From Bradyrhizobium sp. cir1 (GTDB lineage: Bacteria > Pseudomonadota > Alphaproteobacteria > Rhizobiales > Xanthobacteraceae): a stretch of DNA of 64,000 nt. Location of the stretch: NCBI RefSeq assembly GCF_014198245.1, contig NZ_JACIHE010000010.1, positions 124,001 to 188,000 on the forward strand, read 5' to 3'. The notes beneath the pieces are model-generated. The model saw only the letters and a list, made by a program, of their open reading frames with translations. It was not told where the DNA came from and searched no databases. Positions 1 through 7,954 of this stretch are shown piece after piece (position 1 is the stretch's first letter; every line of letters begins with the position of its first letter). A program made the position numbers and the translations under genes.

Positions 1-453
1 ATTTTCGTCAAGGCGCTGGGCGACGAGCCCCTCAGCGTGGCGGCCTCGCATGAGCTGTTCGAGATGGTGCTCGATCCCATGGCCAATCTCTGGGCCGACA
101 AGAACCCGAACACGCAATATGCCTATGAGGTCTGCGACGCCGTGGAGGAGGACTCCTTCCGCGTCGGCCGTTTCGAGATGTCGAACTTCGTCTATCCGTC
201 CTGGTTCGAGCCGTTCCAGCATCCCCGTGGCACCAAGTTCGACCACAAGGGAACGCTCGATGAGCCGTTCTCGATGACCGAGGGCGGCTACGTCATCAAG
301 AAGGTCAACGGCAGGAAGGTGATCAAGGCGTTCGGCTCGCCGGAGAAGCGGCGGCGCTTCAACAGCGAGGACCGGCGCGGCCATCGCAGCGAATTCCGCG
401 ATCCGAAAGGCAAGCATCACCCGGGCCGGCGCGCCGACAAGAAGCGAGGGTAG
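1..453 (+). CDS. zincin-like hypothetical protein, 5' end missing
   Basis: The frame is open from the first base and ends at a TAG, so the start lies outside the window; 150 codons are visible. Codons 17-21 read HELFE, followed by LDP, an HExxE arrangement that recalls zincin-type metallopeptidase folds. This is followed by a YEVCDAVEE segment and a conserved-looking S-N-F-V-Y-P-S-W-F stretch. The C-terminal 40 residues are strongly basic (KRRRF, HHPGRRADKKRG) and probably disordered or nucleic-acid binding. I recall similar SHE..E...DP / YEVCD / WF proteins of unknown function in bacteria and phages, but no activity can be assigned. Function unknown; the coding call itself is firm. Confidence 0.75.
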   Translation: MFVKALGDEPLSVAASHELFEMVLDPMANLWADKNPNTQYAYEVCDAVEEDSFRVGRFEMSNFVYPSWFEPFQHPRGTKFDHKGTLDEPFSMTEGGYVIKKVNGRKVIKAFGSPEKRRRFNSEDRRGHRSEFRDPKGKHHPGRRADKKRG

Positions 454-514
454 GGTATCGCGGGAGCCGTCTCCGGGCGCGCCCGCACCCGGAGACGTGC
501 TTTTCGCGCGACGA

Positions 515-802
515 TCAGCGCTTGGACTTCTTGGCCTTCTTTTTCTTCTTGGTGGCCTTCTTCGCGGATTTCTTCACCGCTTTCTTCGCGGTCTTCTTGG
601 CGGCTTTCTTCGCCGACTTCTTTGCAGCCTTCTTCGAAGATTTCTTGGCCTTCTTTGCCTTCTTGGGCGCTACTTTCTTCGCGACCTTCTTGGCGGCCTT
701 CTTCACCTTCTTGACGGCGGTGACAGCGGCGTCCTTGGTCGCTTCCACGGCGGTGGTGACCGTCTCCATCGCCTGTTCGGTGATCGGCTTGTCGTCGTCC
801 AT
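515..802 (-). CDS. lysine/alanine-rich histone H1-like protein
   Basis: A 95-residue protein with an acidic N-terminus (MDDDKPITEQAME), a short helical Thr/Val/Ala segment, and then about 65 residues built almost only from Lys, Ala, Ser, Thr and Val in KKAAKK/KKSAKK-type repeats. This composition matches the C-terminal domain of histone H1 and bacterial H1-like DNA-binding proteins, which compact DNA or RNA through charge. ATG at 802 is preferred over an in-frame GTG at 814 because a GGGGGA ribosome-binding site precedes it by about five bases. The Lys codons are mostly AAG, in keeping with the high-GC host, so there is no sign of recent transfer. DNA binding is inferred from composition only. 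Confidence 0.8.
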   Translation of the reverse strand: MDDDKPITEQAMETVTTAVEATKDAAVTAVKKVKKAAKKVAKKVAPKKAKKAKKSSKKAAKKSAKKAAKKTAKKAVKKSAKKATKKKKKAKKSKR

Positions 803-1249
803 ATCGTCCCCCACGGTTTGTATGGACCGATGACGATAGCGGGTTTCATAATTGTGTCAAAGCAACGCTCAACCTTTGCGGATATTTGCGTAGGCAGCGA
901 GCGCGCGCTCGCGTTGGCGCGGGCTGAGCTCGCCGACGTAGACGCGTGCGGTGTGCTTGAGGAAGTTGCGCAGGCGCGCGGGCGGAAGTCTCGCCCGGGG
1001 TCCGGCTCTCGCGCAGGCCGCCGGCCCAGTCGGGCCTGGTCGGCTCGAGCGCCCAGCTGTCCAGCCTGTCGCTCGCGATCTTCGAACCGGTGCGCGGCTC
1101 CTTTGGCGCGGGCAGGGGCCTTGGCGGGATCGCCGAGGTCCTCGTTTACGATTTGGAAAGGATGCCGGGTTCCGCGCTGTGAACCGTCGTTAATGCCGCC
1201 GTAAGCCGGGGTGCACTATCATGCAGGAATTACGGGGGTCATTCCATCC
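803..1249. other. intergenic region with a possible short coding remnant
   Basis: About 450 bases separate the H1-like gene and the chemotaxis receptor, which are divergent. On the minus strand a frame ends at a TGA at 869-871 and reads back through about 40 plausible codons (…LRNFLKHTARVYVGELSPRQ…), but its upstream continuation loses coding character, so it could be a decayed gene end. The only regulatory signal seen is a near-consensus CtrA box at 1190-1204, listed separately. No RNA gene or perfect repeat is recognised. Confidence 0.35.
1190..1204. promoter_or_regulatory. CtrA-like box (one mismatch) upstream of chemotaxis receptor
   Basis: TTAA-N7-GTAA, seven of eight positions of the alphaproteobacterial CtrA consensus TTAA-N7-TTAA, lies 46 bases upstream of the receptor ATG. 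CtrA commonly controls motility and chemotaxis genes. One-mismatch sites are expected by chance a few times in 64 kb, so location is the only extra support. Confidence 0.35.
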
Positions 1250-2980
1250 ATGTCCAACCTTTCAACGGCGAAGTTCCTGCCGCAGTTCAAGCTCGGCACC
1301 AAGGCTGTCCTGTCAGCCGTGCTGCTGATCGCCGTCAACACGGCGCTGGTGGTAGGCGCCGGCTACTGGTCGCTCACGTCCGCCTTCAATGATCGCGCGC
1401 TGCGCGACATCGAGGTCAATTTGCGCACGCTGGCGCTGGCCTTTGCCGAGACGGCTCCGGACGTGAAGATCACGGTGAGGGATGGAGCGGTCGTGCGCGC
1501 CGAGGTCCCCAGGATGCCCGACTTTAGGGATCATGCGATCGTCGATCGCGCGGTGTCCTATGTCGGCGGCAATGCGACCCTGTTCGTGTTCGACGATGCG
1601 AGCGGGCAGTTCGTGCGACGCTCGACCAATGTAAAAAAGGAAAATGGCGACCGCGCCGTCGGCACCCAGCTTGCCGCCGATCATCCGGCGCAGGCGGGCT
1701 TGCGCCGTGGCGAGGCCTATAAGGGCCCGGCCGTCCTGTTCGGCAAGTCGTTCATGACCGCCTATTTTCCGATCGTCGACGCGGCCGGCAAGGTTGCCGG
1801 CATCCTGTATGTCGGCATCCCGATGGCCCAGTTCGAGAACATGCTGACCCAGGCGATATCGAGCATGGCCGCCGCCGCCGGACTTGCCGCGCTGCTGGTC
1901 CTGGTCCTCACGCTGCTGATCGTCCGCCGCGTCACCCGGCCGCTCACCTCGGTCACGCGCTCGCTCACGGCGCTCGCCAACGGCCAGAGCGACGTCGAGA
2001 TCGATTGCGAGGACCGCGCCGACGAGATCGGCGAGATCGCCCGCACGGTCGCGGTCTTCAGGAGCAATTCGCTGGAGCGGGCGCGCCTGCGCAGCGAGCA
2101 GACGGCGGCGACGGCTGCCGCGGCCGAGCAGCGCAAGGCGGAGCTGCGCAACTTCGTCGAAGAGTTCCGCGGCAGCGTCGGCGGCATCCTGGACAAGGTG
2201 CTGAGCTCATCCGGCGAGTTCGAACGGGCCGCGCGGCAACTCACCGACACCGCGCGCTCCACCGCCGATCTCTCGGCGCGATCGGCCGGGGCCTCCGAGG
2301 ACGCCTCCGAGCACGTCCGCTCGGCGGCCTCAGCTTCCGACGAGCTGTCCCAGTCGATCTCCGAGATCACCCGGCGCGTGCAGGAATCGAACGAGATCTC
2401 CGCCGAGGCGGTGCGGCAGGCCGAGGCGACCGACCAGCGTATCGCGCAGCTCTCCGAGGCGGGCTCGCGCATCGGCGACGTGGTCAAGCTGATCACCTCC
2501 ATCGCGGAGCAGACCAACCTCCTGGCGCTGAATGCCACCATCGAGGCCGCGCGCGCCGGTGATGCCGGCCGCGGCTTCGCTGTCGTGGCTCAGGAGGTCA
2601 AGACGCTTGCCGGCCAGACCGCAAAAGCGACCGAGGAGATCTCGAACCAGATCGCCAGCATGCAGCTTGCGACCGAGGAGTCGGTTGCTGCCGTCAAGGG
2701 GATCGGCCAGACCATCGAGCGCATCAGCAACATCGCGGGCTCGATCTCGGCTGCGGTCGAGCAGCAGAGGAGCGCGACCCACAACATCGCGGCCAGCGTA
2801 CGCGCTGCGGCGTCGGGCACCGCCGATGTCGCGGTCAATGTCCGTCACGCCGCCAAGGGCGCAAGCGAGACCGGCGAGACATCGAGCCGGATGTTCGCCT
2901 CCGCCCAGGCGCTGTCGGGCGAGAGCCTGCAGCTGAAGGCCGAGGTCGACGGCTTTCTGGACCGCGTGCACGCGGCGTAA
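1250..2980 (+). CDS. methyl-accepting chemotaxis protein (Cache domain, HAMP, MA domain)
   Basis: A 576-residue transmembrane chemoreceptor that passes ligand signals to the CheA/CheW array. After the first membrane helix (about residues 18-40) comes a periplasmic single-Cache-like sensor (about 45-190). It contains the segments VGGNATLFVFD, RRSTNVKKENGDRAVG, GEAYKGPAVLFGKSF and YFPIVDAAGKVAGILYVGI, typical of Cache_3-type domains. A second membrane helix (about 205-228) leads to HAMP (about 229-282) and a signalling domain with the conserved hairpin tip IAEQTNLLALNATIEAARAG. No C-terminal CheB/CheR-docking pentapeptide is present (ends DRVHAA). ATG at 1250 is preferred over an upstream GTG at 1211. 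The gene stands alone; ligand unknown. A CtrA-like box lies upstream. Confidence 0.95.
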   Translation: MSNLSTAKFLPQFKLGTKAVLSAVLLIAVNTALVVGAGYWSLTSAFNDRALRDIEVNLRTLALAFAETAPDVKITVRDGAVVRAEVPRMPDFRDHAIVDRAVSYVGGNATLFVFDDASGQFVRRSTNVKKENGDRAVGTQLAADHPAQAGLRRGEAYKGPAVLFGKSFMTAYFPIVDAAGKVAGILYVGIPMAQFENMLTQAISSMAAAAGLAALLVLVLTLLIVRRVTRPLTSVTRSLTALANGQSDVEIDCEDRADEIGEIARTVAVFRSNSLERARLRSEQTAATAAAAEQRKAELRNFVEEFRGSVGGILDKVLSSSGEFERAARQLTDTARSTADLSARSAGASEDASEHVRSAASASDELSQSISEITRRVQESNEISAEAVRQAEATDQRIAQLSEAGSRIGDVVKLITSIAEQTNLLALNATIEAARAGDAGRGFAVVAQEVKTLAGQTAKATEEISNQIASMQLATEESVAAVKGIGQTIERISNIAGSISAAVEQQRSATHNIAASVRAAASGTADVAVNVRHAAKGASETGETSSRMFASAQALSGESLQLKAEVDGFLDRVHAA

Positions 2981-2989
2981 TTCGACGCA

Positions 2990-3081
2990 GTCATCCCGGG
3001 ATGGTCCCCTCAGGTGCGCAATTGCGCACCGGGGGATCTCGAGATCCCGGGTTCGATGCTGACGCATCGCCCCGGGATGAC
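2990..3081. repeat. extragenic palindrome, GTCATCCCGGG family
   Basis: The element opens with GTCATCCCGGG and closes with CCCGGGATGAC, with internal self-complementary segments (GGTGCGCAATTGCGCACC and GGGATCTCGAGATCCC). A relative opening GTCATTCCGGGGCGCG and closing CGCCCCGGAATGAC is at 61706-61810. Such dispersed palindromes are common between genes in Bradyrhizobium. Here it lies between two convergent genes. Confidence 0.8.
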
Positions 3082-3113
3082 TTTTTGCGGTTGCTATCCG
3101 CAACCGCCAAAAG

Positions 3114-3115
<2 letters not shown>
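3079..3115. terminator. bidirectional terminator-like hairpin
   Basis: A 16-base-pair stem with one mismatch (GACTTTTTGCGGTTGC against GCAACCGCCAAAAGTC) closes on a short loop between the ends of the receptor and the peroxiredoxin genes. It overlaps the peroxiredoxin stop codon. Its position between convergent genes fits transcription termination in both directions. Confidence 0.6.
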
Positions 3116-3773
<658 letters not shown>

Positions 3774-4155
3774 GGTTCTACCTCATCTCATTGAATTTGC
3801 TTGAGAATGTGTCTCTGGCCGTCGCCGTCAGTATAGGGGCTTGCCGGGCTTAAGTGAACGCTGACTGAACCGCTTGAAGTAAAATGTGAATTTCTTCTCT
3901 GAAGAGCCGATCTCCTAGCACTTTTCTGTTACAGCGGCACCTGCGGCGAAACATCTCCACCGGTCTCGATTGCCGCGATAAAGCCTTTTATGAGCCGCAT
4001 CACGCTCGCCCGACGCTCTCCGGAACCGAAATGGTCCTCGTAGCGACTAATCGGCAACCATTGAGAAAAGTCGCGATCCCCGTATCGAATCATTAACCAC
4101 CCCTTTACGCCGGCATGAAAATGCTGGCCGATCAGAAGAAATCTGGAAGTGAACT
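3774..4155. other. intergenic region between divergent genes
   Basis: About 380 bases with no convincing open reading frame. It must hold the promoters of the peroxiredoxin gene (minus) and of the unknown gene at 4156 (plus). A CtrA-like box with one mismatch (TTAA-N7-TTTA) is at 4093-4107, about 50 bases upstream of the plus-strand gene. I see nothing else. Confidence 0.4.
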
Positions 4156-4728
4156 ATGTCTGCCGCTGCGCCTAAGTCTGTCGAGTCGCCGTCCCTCGAA
4201 CCGTCCTGCCGCGATACCGCGGCCCACGCACTCTCCATCGTACGCGACGGCGTGATTACGGGCGAAGGCCCGACCACCAAGGGCCGGGTCCACTTTTCCC
4301 GCTCGCTCGATGCCGATGACACCGCCTGGTGCGCCCGTATCCTGACCGCGACCGCCGTCAACGACCAGCCGGTCAGCCGCACCGAGGCCGAAGTCCTGTT
4401 CGAGATCAACGAGGCCGCGACCGAGCGTACCGACGGCGGCCGCTTCGACGACCTGCTCGCCAAGGCCGTTGCCCATTATGCCGCCAGCGCCTCGGGCCTG
4501 AAGGTGCCGCCGCGCAGCGTCGCGCTGTCGGCCGACACCGAGATCGAGAGCTGGGCGCCGTCCTACGCTTCGAAGGTCAACAGCGAAATGCTGGAGTGGA
4601 TCGCCGGCCAGATGCGCGGCAAGCGCCACAACAACCGTCGCCTGATGGCGATGGTGGCGACGTTCCTCGGCACCACCGCGCTGCCCCTGGCGGGCCAGTT
4701 GCCGAACGTGTTCGACATCGGCATGTAG
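4156..4728 (+). CDS. conserved hypothetical protein with C-terminal hydrophobic segment
   Basis: A 190-residue protein with no domain that I recognise. It is mostly soluble and alpha-helical in appearance and contains the segments HALSIVRDGVITGEGPTTKGRVHF and LLAKAVAHYAASASGLKVPPRSVALS. It ends in a basic patch (RGKRHNNRRL) followed by a single hydrophobic stretch (MVATFLGTTALPLAG, about 167-182) that could anchor the C-terminus. Codon use fits the neighbours. It stands alone, followed by a strong terminator, and has a weak CtrA-like box upstream. Function unknown. Confidence 0.8.
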   Translation: MSAAAPKSVESPSLEPSCRDTAAHALSIVRDGVITGEGPTTKGRVHFSRSLDADDTAWCARILTATAVNDQPVSRTEAEVLFEINEAATERTDGGRFDDLLAKAVAHYAASASGLKVPPRSVALSADTEIESWAPSYASKVNSEMLEWIAGQMRGKRHNNRRLMAMVATFLGTTALPLAGQLPNVFDIGM

Positions 4729-4771
4729 CAACGGAGATATTCTCGCGCCCCTTGCGAGGCGCGAGCGAAAG

Positions 4772-4799
4772 CGGCGGGATTATTTCCCCGCCGTTTTTT
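4772..4799 (+). terminator. rho-independent terminator
   Basis: CGGCGGG (4772-4778) pairs with CCCGCCG (4787-4793) and is followed by six T. It terminates the plus-strand gene at 4156-4728. The hairpin and T-run also encode the last residues and stop codon of the convergent phosphatase gene, so the same DNA is coding on one strand and a terminator on the other. Confidence 0.85.
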
Positions 4800-6633
4800 G
4801 TTTGCCGGCCTCAAGCTCGAGGCCCAACGTACGGCCGAGGAAGCCGGCGGCGTCGAAATAGCGCTGGCTGCCGACGCGCTGGACATTGAGCACGGTCTGA
4901 AGGCCGTTCTCGGACATCTTCGACTTCTCAACCGCCTTGTACGCCTTCGGCACGATGCCGTTGGGCAGGGCTTCCGACATCACGCGGCCGACCAGGCCGC
5001 CGTTCTGCGCGCCGCGCAGGTCCATCAGCCGCGCCGCGGTCATGCCGACGTCGGCATTGCTGACCGGCAGCTCGTCGACGAAGCCGGCTTTGAAGTCCGG
5101 GCCGATGGCGGCCATGAAGTTCATGGTGTCGCCGCGGCTGAAGCTGCCATGCATGCCCTGGCCCTGGCGCAGCACGGTGTCGGCGACCTGCACCGAGCAG
5201 TTGGTCGGCGCCTCGCCGCAATCGCTGGCATAGGAGCGGAAGTTGACGACGATCGAGGGCGTCGGCGTCGCCGACTTGCCGCGCAGATTGATGCTCGACA
5301 GCGGCAGCGTGCCGGGGAAACGGCCGAGCGAGTCCTCGACGAACAGGCCGGAAACGTAGTCCTGCTCGAGCAGCGCCTTGATGGTTTTCGCCGCCAGCTT
5401 CTTGTCCTTGCTCGGCAGATAGATCAGGTCCGAGCCGCCATTGGTGGCGACGACGAGGTCGGGCTTCTCCGGATCCTTGCCGAGCACGCCGTTGCCGGCC
5501 TTGGGATGCTTGTTGCCCTCGATCTTCGCGTTCTTGTCGTTGGGGTCGAATAGCGGCAGGTCGAGCGCCTTGGCGAGGTCGAGCGCCAGGAAGCCCATCG
5601 GCAGGAAGTCCTTCGGGGTGTCGTCATAGCTGACCTTGGCCGAGGGGCTGGTCTTGCTTTCCTTGGAGATGGTCGAGAAGCCGTGGTCGGCCGAGACGAT
5701 GATGTTGGTCGAGGCGGCAAGGCCAAGCTCGTCGAGCGCCTTGCGCAGCTGGGCGAGGTTGGTGTCGGCGTTCTTGATGCCGGCCATCGAGGTCGGTCCG
5801 TTGATGCCGGGCAGGATCTGGTTGAGGCTGTCGCCGGTATTGTGCTGGCTGCCGTCGGGATCGCGCGACCAGAACACCAGCACGAACGGCTTGTTGCGCG
5901 CCTTGAACATCGGCAGCACCACCTTGGCGGCGACGTCGGCGAAATAGGCCTGCTGCGCGACGTTGGCGACAATGGTGCCGGGCGTCTTGGCATCGCCCGC
6001 CTTGGAGTTGTCGCCGCGCGGCGGCGTGGCAAGGGGGAGGCCCGCCTTGGTCAGCGCCGCCTTCACCTCGTCCGACAGCGCAACGCCGTTCTTGCCTCCG
6101 GTGGAATCGTCGAACACGACCGAGTGCAGGCCCGCCTTTTCAGGCTTGTCGGTGTGGTCGAACTGGTAGGTCGGGCCGACCTTGCCGATCGCCGCGGTGC
6201 TGAGGCCCTTGTCGCGGGCCATCTTCAGGATCGTCTCTTCGTTGAGATAGTCGCCCTTGAAATGCTCGTCGATGTCGCCGAGCACGGCGTCGTTCTCGAT
6301 GAAGGGGACCACGGTGTCGCCGGCCGGGACCGAGGTGTAGTTGGTCCAGATCGTGTTCGAGAACACGCCGGTGTCGCCGAGATAATGGCCGGTCGACATC
6401 GCCGAGCCGTTGGCCATGGTGAAGGTCGGGAACAGCGAATGCGGATTCTTGAAGTTGACGCCCTTGTCGCGGACCTCGGCCATCGCCGGTGCCGTCTCGG
6501 GCGTGACTTTCAGCGCGCGCAGACCGTCCGGAATGAACAGGATCAGGTTGCGGGGGGTATTGTTCTGGGCGGAAGCAAGTCCGGTGGACAGCACTGTCAG
6601 TCCGGCGGACAGCAACAGCAGTGAACGGCGCAT
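4780..6633 (-). CDS. secreted alkaline-phosphatase-superfamily phosphodiesterase/nucleotide pyrophosphatase
   Basis: A 617-residue exported metallo-hydrolase. The Sec signal peptide is MRRSLLLLSAGLTVLSTG…ASAQ; ATG at 6633 is chosen because AGGAG lies six bases upstream. Superfamily metal and nucleophile regions are visible: FIPDGLRALKV near the N-terminus, the Thr/Ser-rich segment TMANGSAMSTGHYLGDTG, WSRDPDGSQHNTGD, and SADHGFSTIS. These match the type I phosphodiesterase/nucleotide pyrophosphatase branch of the alkaline phosphatase superfamily. It presumably hydrolyses phosphate esters or diesters in the periplasm, but the substrate cannot be read from sequence. It is monocistronic, and the terminator of the convergent gene overlaps its 3' end. 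Confidence 0.85.
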   Translation of the reverse strand: MRRSLLLLSAGLTVLSTGLASAQNNTPRNLILFIPDGLRALKVTPETAPAMAEVRDKGVNFKNPHSLFPTFTMANGSAMSTGHYLGDTGVFSNTIWTNYTSVPAGDTVVPFIENDAVLGDIDEHFKGDYLNEETILKMARDKGLSTAAIGKVGPTYQFDHTDKPEKAGLHSVVFDDSTGGKNGVALSDEVKAALTKAGLPLATPPRGDNSKAGDAKTPGTIVANVAQQAYFADVAAKVVLPMFKARNKPFVLVFWSRDPDGSQHNTGDSLNQILPGINGPTSMAGIKNADTNLAQLRKALDELGLAASTNIIVSADHGFSTISKESKTSPSAKVSYDDTPKDFLPMGFLALDLAKALDLPLFDPNDKNAKIEGNKHPKAGNGVLGKDPEKPDLVVATNGGSDLIYLPSKDKKLAAKTIKALLEQDYVSGLFVEDSLGRFPGTLPLSSINLRGKSATPTPSIVVNFRSYASDCGEAPTNCSVQVADTVLRQGQGMHGSFSRGDTMNFMAAIGPDFKAGFVDELPVSNADVGMTAARLMDLRGAQNGGLVGRVMSEALPNGIVPKAYKAVEKSKMSENGLQTVLNVQRVGSQRYFDAAGFLGRTLGLELEAGKQKTAGK

Positions 6634-6852
6634 GGAAATCTCCTGGCGGTGAGGCGGCATGGCCGCCGACCGCGGCCCCCGGTAATCGTTTAGTTTTGCT
6701 GTATGACAGTTTTGTTACAAGGCCTGTTTGTGGGGCAAGAGGGCTGGGGAGGGGGATGACTCTCGTGTCCCGGACGCGGTGCGGCACGCAGTGACGCTCC
6801 GCTGCGTTCGGGGCATGAGACCGACGTTTTTGGGCGCAACTGCTTCCACACC

Positions 6853-6937
6853 GTCATTGCGAGCGCAGCGAAGCAATCCAGGCTCTTTCCGCGGAGGCAG
6901 TCTGGATTGCTTCGTCGCAAGGGCTCCTCGCAATGAC
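6853..6937. repeat. extragenic palindrome, GTCATTGCGAGCG family, copy 1
   Basis: Begins GTCATTGCGAGCGCAGCGAA and ends in the complementary …CTCGCAATGAC, with inner arms GCAATCCAG and CTGGATTGC. Further copies are at 41255-41332 and 47388-47465. This copy has a disrupted right arm (TTCGTCGCAAGGGCTC in place of the regular CTTCGCTGCGCTC), so it is the most diverged of the three. Confidence 0.85.
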
Positions 6938-6999
6938 GGAGTGTGGAGTGACGGCATCGCTCTGCAATTCGCGTCTCCCTCGCAGGCACAGCTTCGCAT

Positions 7000-7490
7000 T
7001 CTCGCGGCTCATTTCGCCCGAGCATTGCCTCGTCGTCTCACCCTCAATTGAAAGAGGGCGCAGGGAAGACCGGGTGCCGGCCGGGCACCCACGGTCCACT
7101 GTGCGAAAGGTGGCAACAAAGAATTTGCACAGCGGCATACAGGTGAAGCCAAACATCCGGCCTTCCCTGCGCAGTGGTTTTACGGCTTATGTCGTGATCT
7201 CCCCGGGGAGCGATGCACTATTGCCCCCGTCGCCGTGCAGATGACTGATGCGCGGACCCGGTCGGGCCGCAACATCACCGCAAGACTTGGCGCACAGACC
7301 CCGGGCGCCAGGACCACACGATTTTGCCGTACGCTGATCACATCGGTCGTGTGCGCGATGCCTTCGCTCACGTCTCCGCCCTGCGAAGGCCTTCGCGCCG
7401 ATGTAACTTGCGTCCACCGCCGCCCGGCCCGCGTTCGTGACGATCGCGATACGCCCCTCTTCCTTGGGCCGGAGTGAGAAATATCTAACA
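7000..7490. repeat. about 0.5 kb stem-rich extragenic element, possibly a structured RNA
   Basis: No credible protein is encoded here, yet the DNA is full of paired segments. They include GCGCAGGGAAG (7058-7068) with CTTCCCTGCGC (7162-7172), extended by CCGG/CCGG; GGGTGCC (7072-7078) with GGCACCC (7084-7090); CTGTGC (7099-7104) with GCACAG (7127-7132); CTCCCCGGGGAG (7199-7210); GCGAAGGCCTTCGC (7383-7396); and CCGGCCC (7424-7430) with GGGCCGG (7466-7472). I recall closely similar sequence, with the same landmarks (GGTTTTACGGCTTA, GGACCACACG-TTTTGCCGTACGC, GTGACGATCGCGATACGCCC), in many places in Bradyrhizobium genomes, so this is probably one copy of a dispersed family. Its boundaries and function are unknown. 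Confidence 0.6.
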
Positions 7491-7585
7491 AAAAACCGAA
7501 TTCGAATAAAGAGAATTATTTCGATGCCGCTGCCTTGACCCCGGGCTTGGGTGTTTTGCCCGGCGGGCTGCACAAGGCGTTGTGG

Positions 7586-7903
7586 CTATTCCGGCGCGGT
7601 CGGGATCCGCGGGTTCTGCGCCAGCGCCTGTGCCGGCTTGACCGTTGGCGGACCTGCCCCGTTCCTGGTGAGATCGCGCCGCAGCGAAAGCGGGGCTGTC
7701 TTCAGCGCATAGATGATCGCGATCTGGGTCCGGTTCTGCAGGCGGTATTTGCGCATGATGTTGCCGATATGCGCCCGCACCGTGTTCTCCGAGATCTTCA
7801 GCTCGTAGGCGATGTTCTTGTTCTGCAGCCCCCGCGCGATCAACATCATCAGCTCACGCTCGCGCGGTGTCGGCGTGATCGAATCCTTCGGATCCGGACT
7901 CAT
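7586..7903 (-). CDS. stand-alone LuxR-type HTH DNA-binding protein
   Basis: A 105-residue protein consisting of a GerE/LuxR helix-turn-helix (about residues 12-68; TPRERELMMLIARGLQNKNIAYELKISENTVRAHIGNI) with no receiver or ligand domain, followed by a Pro-rich tail. It is presumably a small transcription factor active without phosphorylation, or dimerising with a full-length partner. A GGGAGGAG ribosome-binding site precedes the ATG. It lies 51 bases downstream of the MacB-like permease on the same strand, so it is probably the last gene of that operon. A second LuxR-family regulator lies beyond the exporter operon, upstream of the curlin-like genes. Confidence 0.85.
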   Translation of the reverse strand: MSPDPKDSITPTPRERELMMLIARGLQNKNIAYELKISENTVRAHIGNIMRKYRLQNRTQIAIIYALKTAPLSLRRDLTRNGAGPPTVKPAQALAQNPRIPTAPE

Positions 7904-7954
7904 GACTGGCTCCTCCCTGGTCCTCTCGTTGCTATGGCCGCCCCCGGCATCGTC

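Noticed and set aside
497..1204. Plus-strand Leu/Phe-rich frame that looks like a membrane protein
   Set aside because: It is the complement of the Lys/Ala-rich H1-like gene (AAG read as CTT/TTC), followed by non-coding sequence.
7180..7573. Short open frames in the 7000-7500 region as genes
   Set aside because: They lack ribosome-binding sites and protein-like composition and coincide with paired segments of the repeat element.
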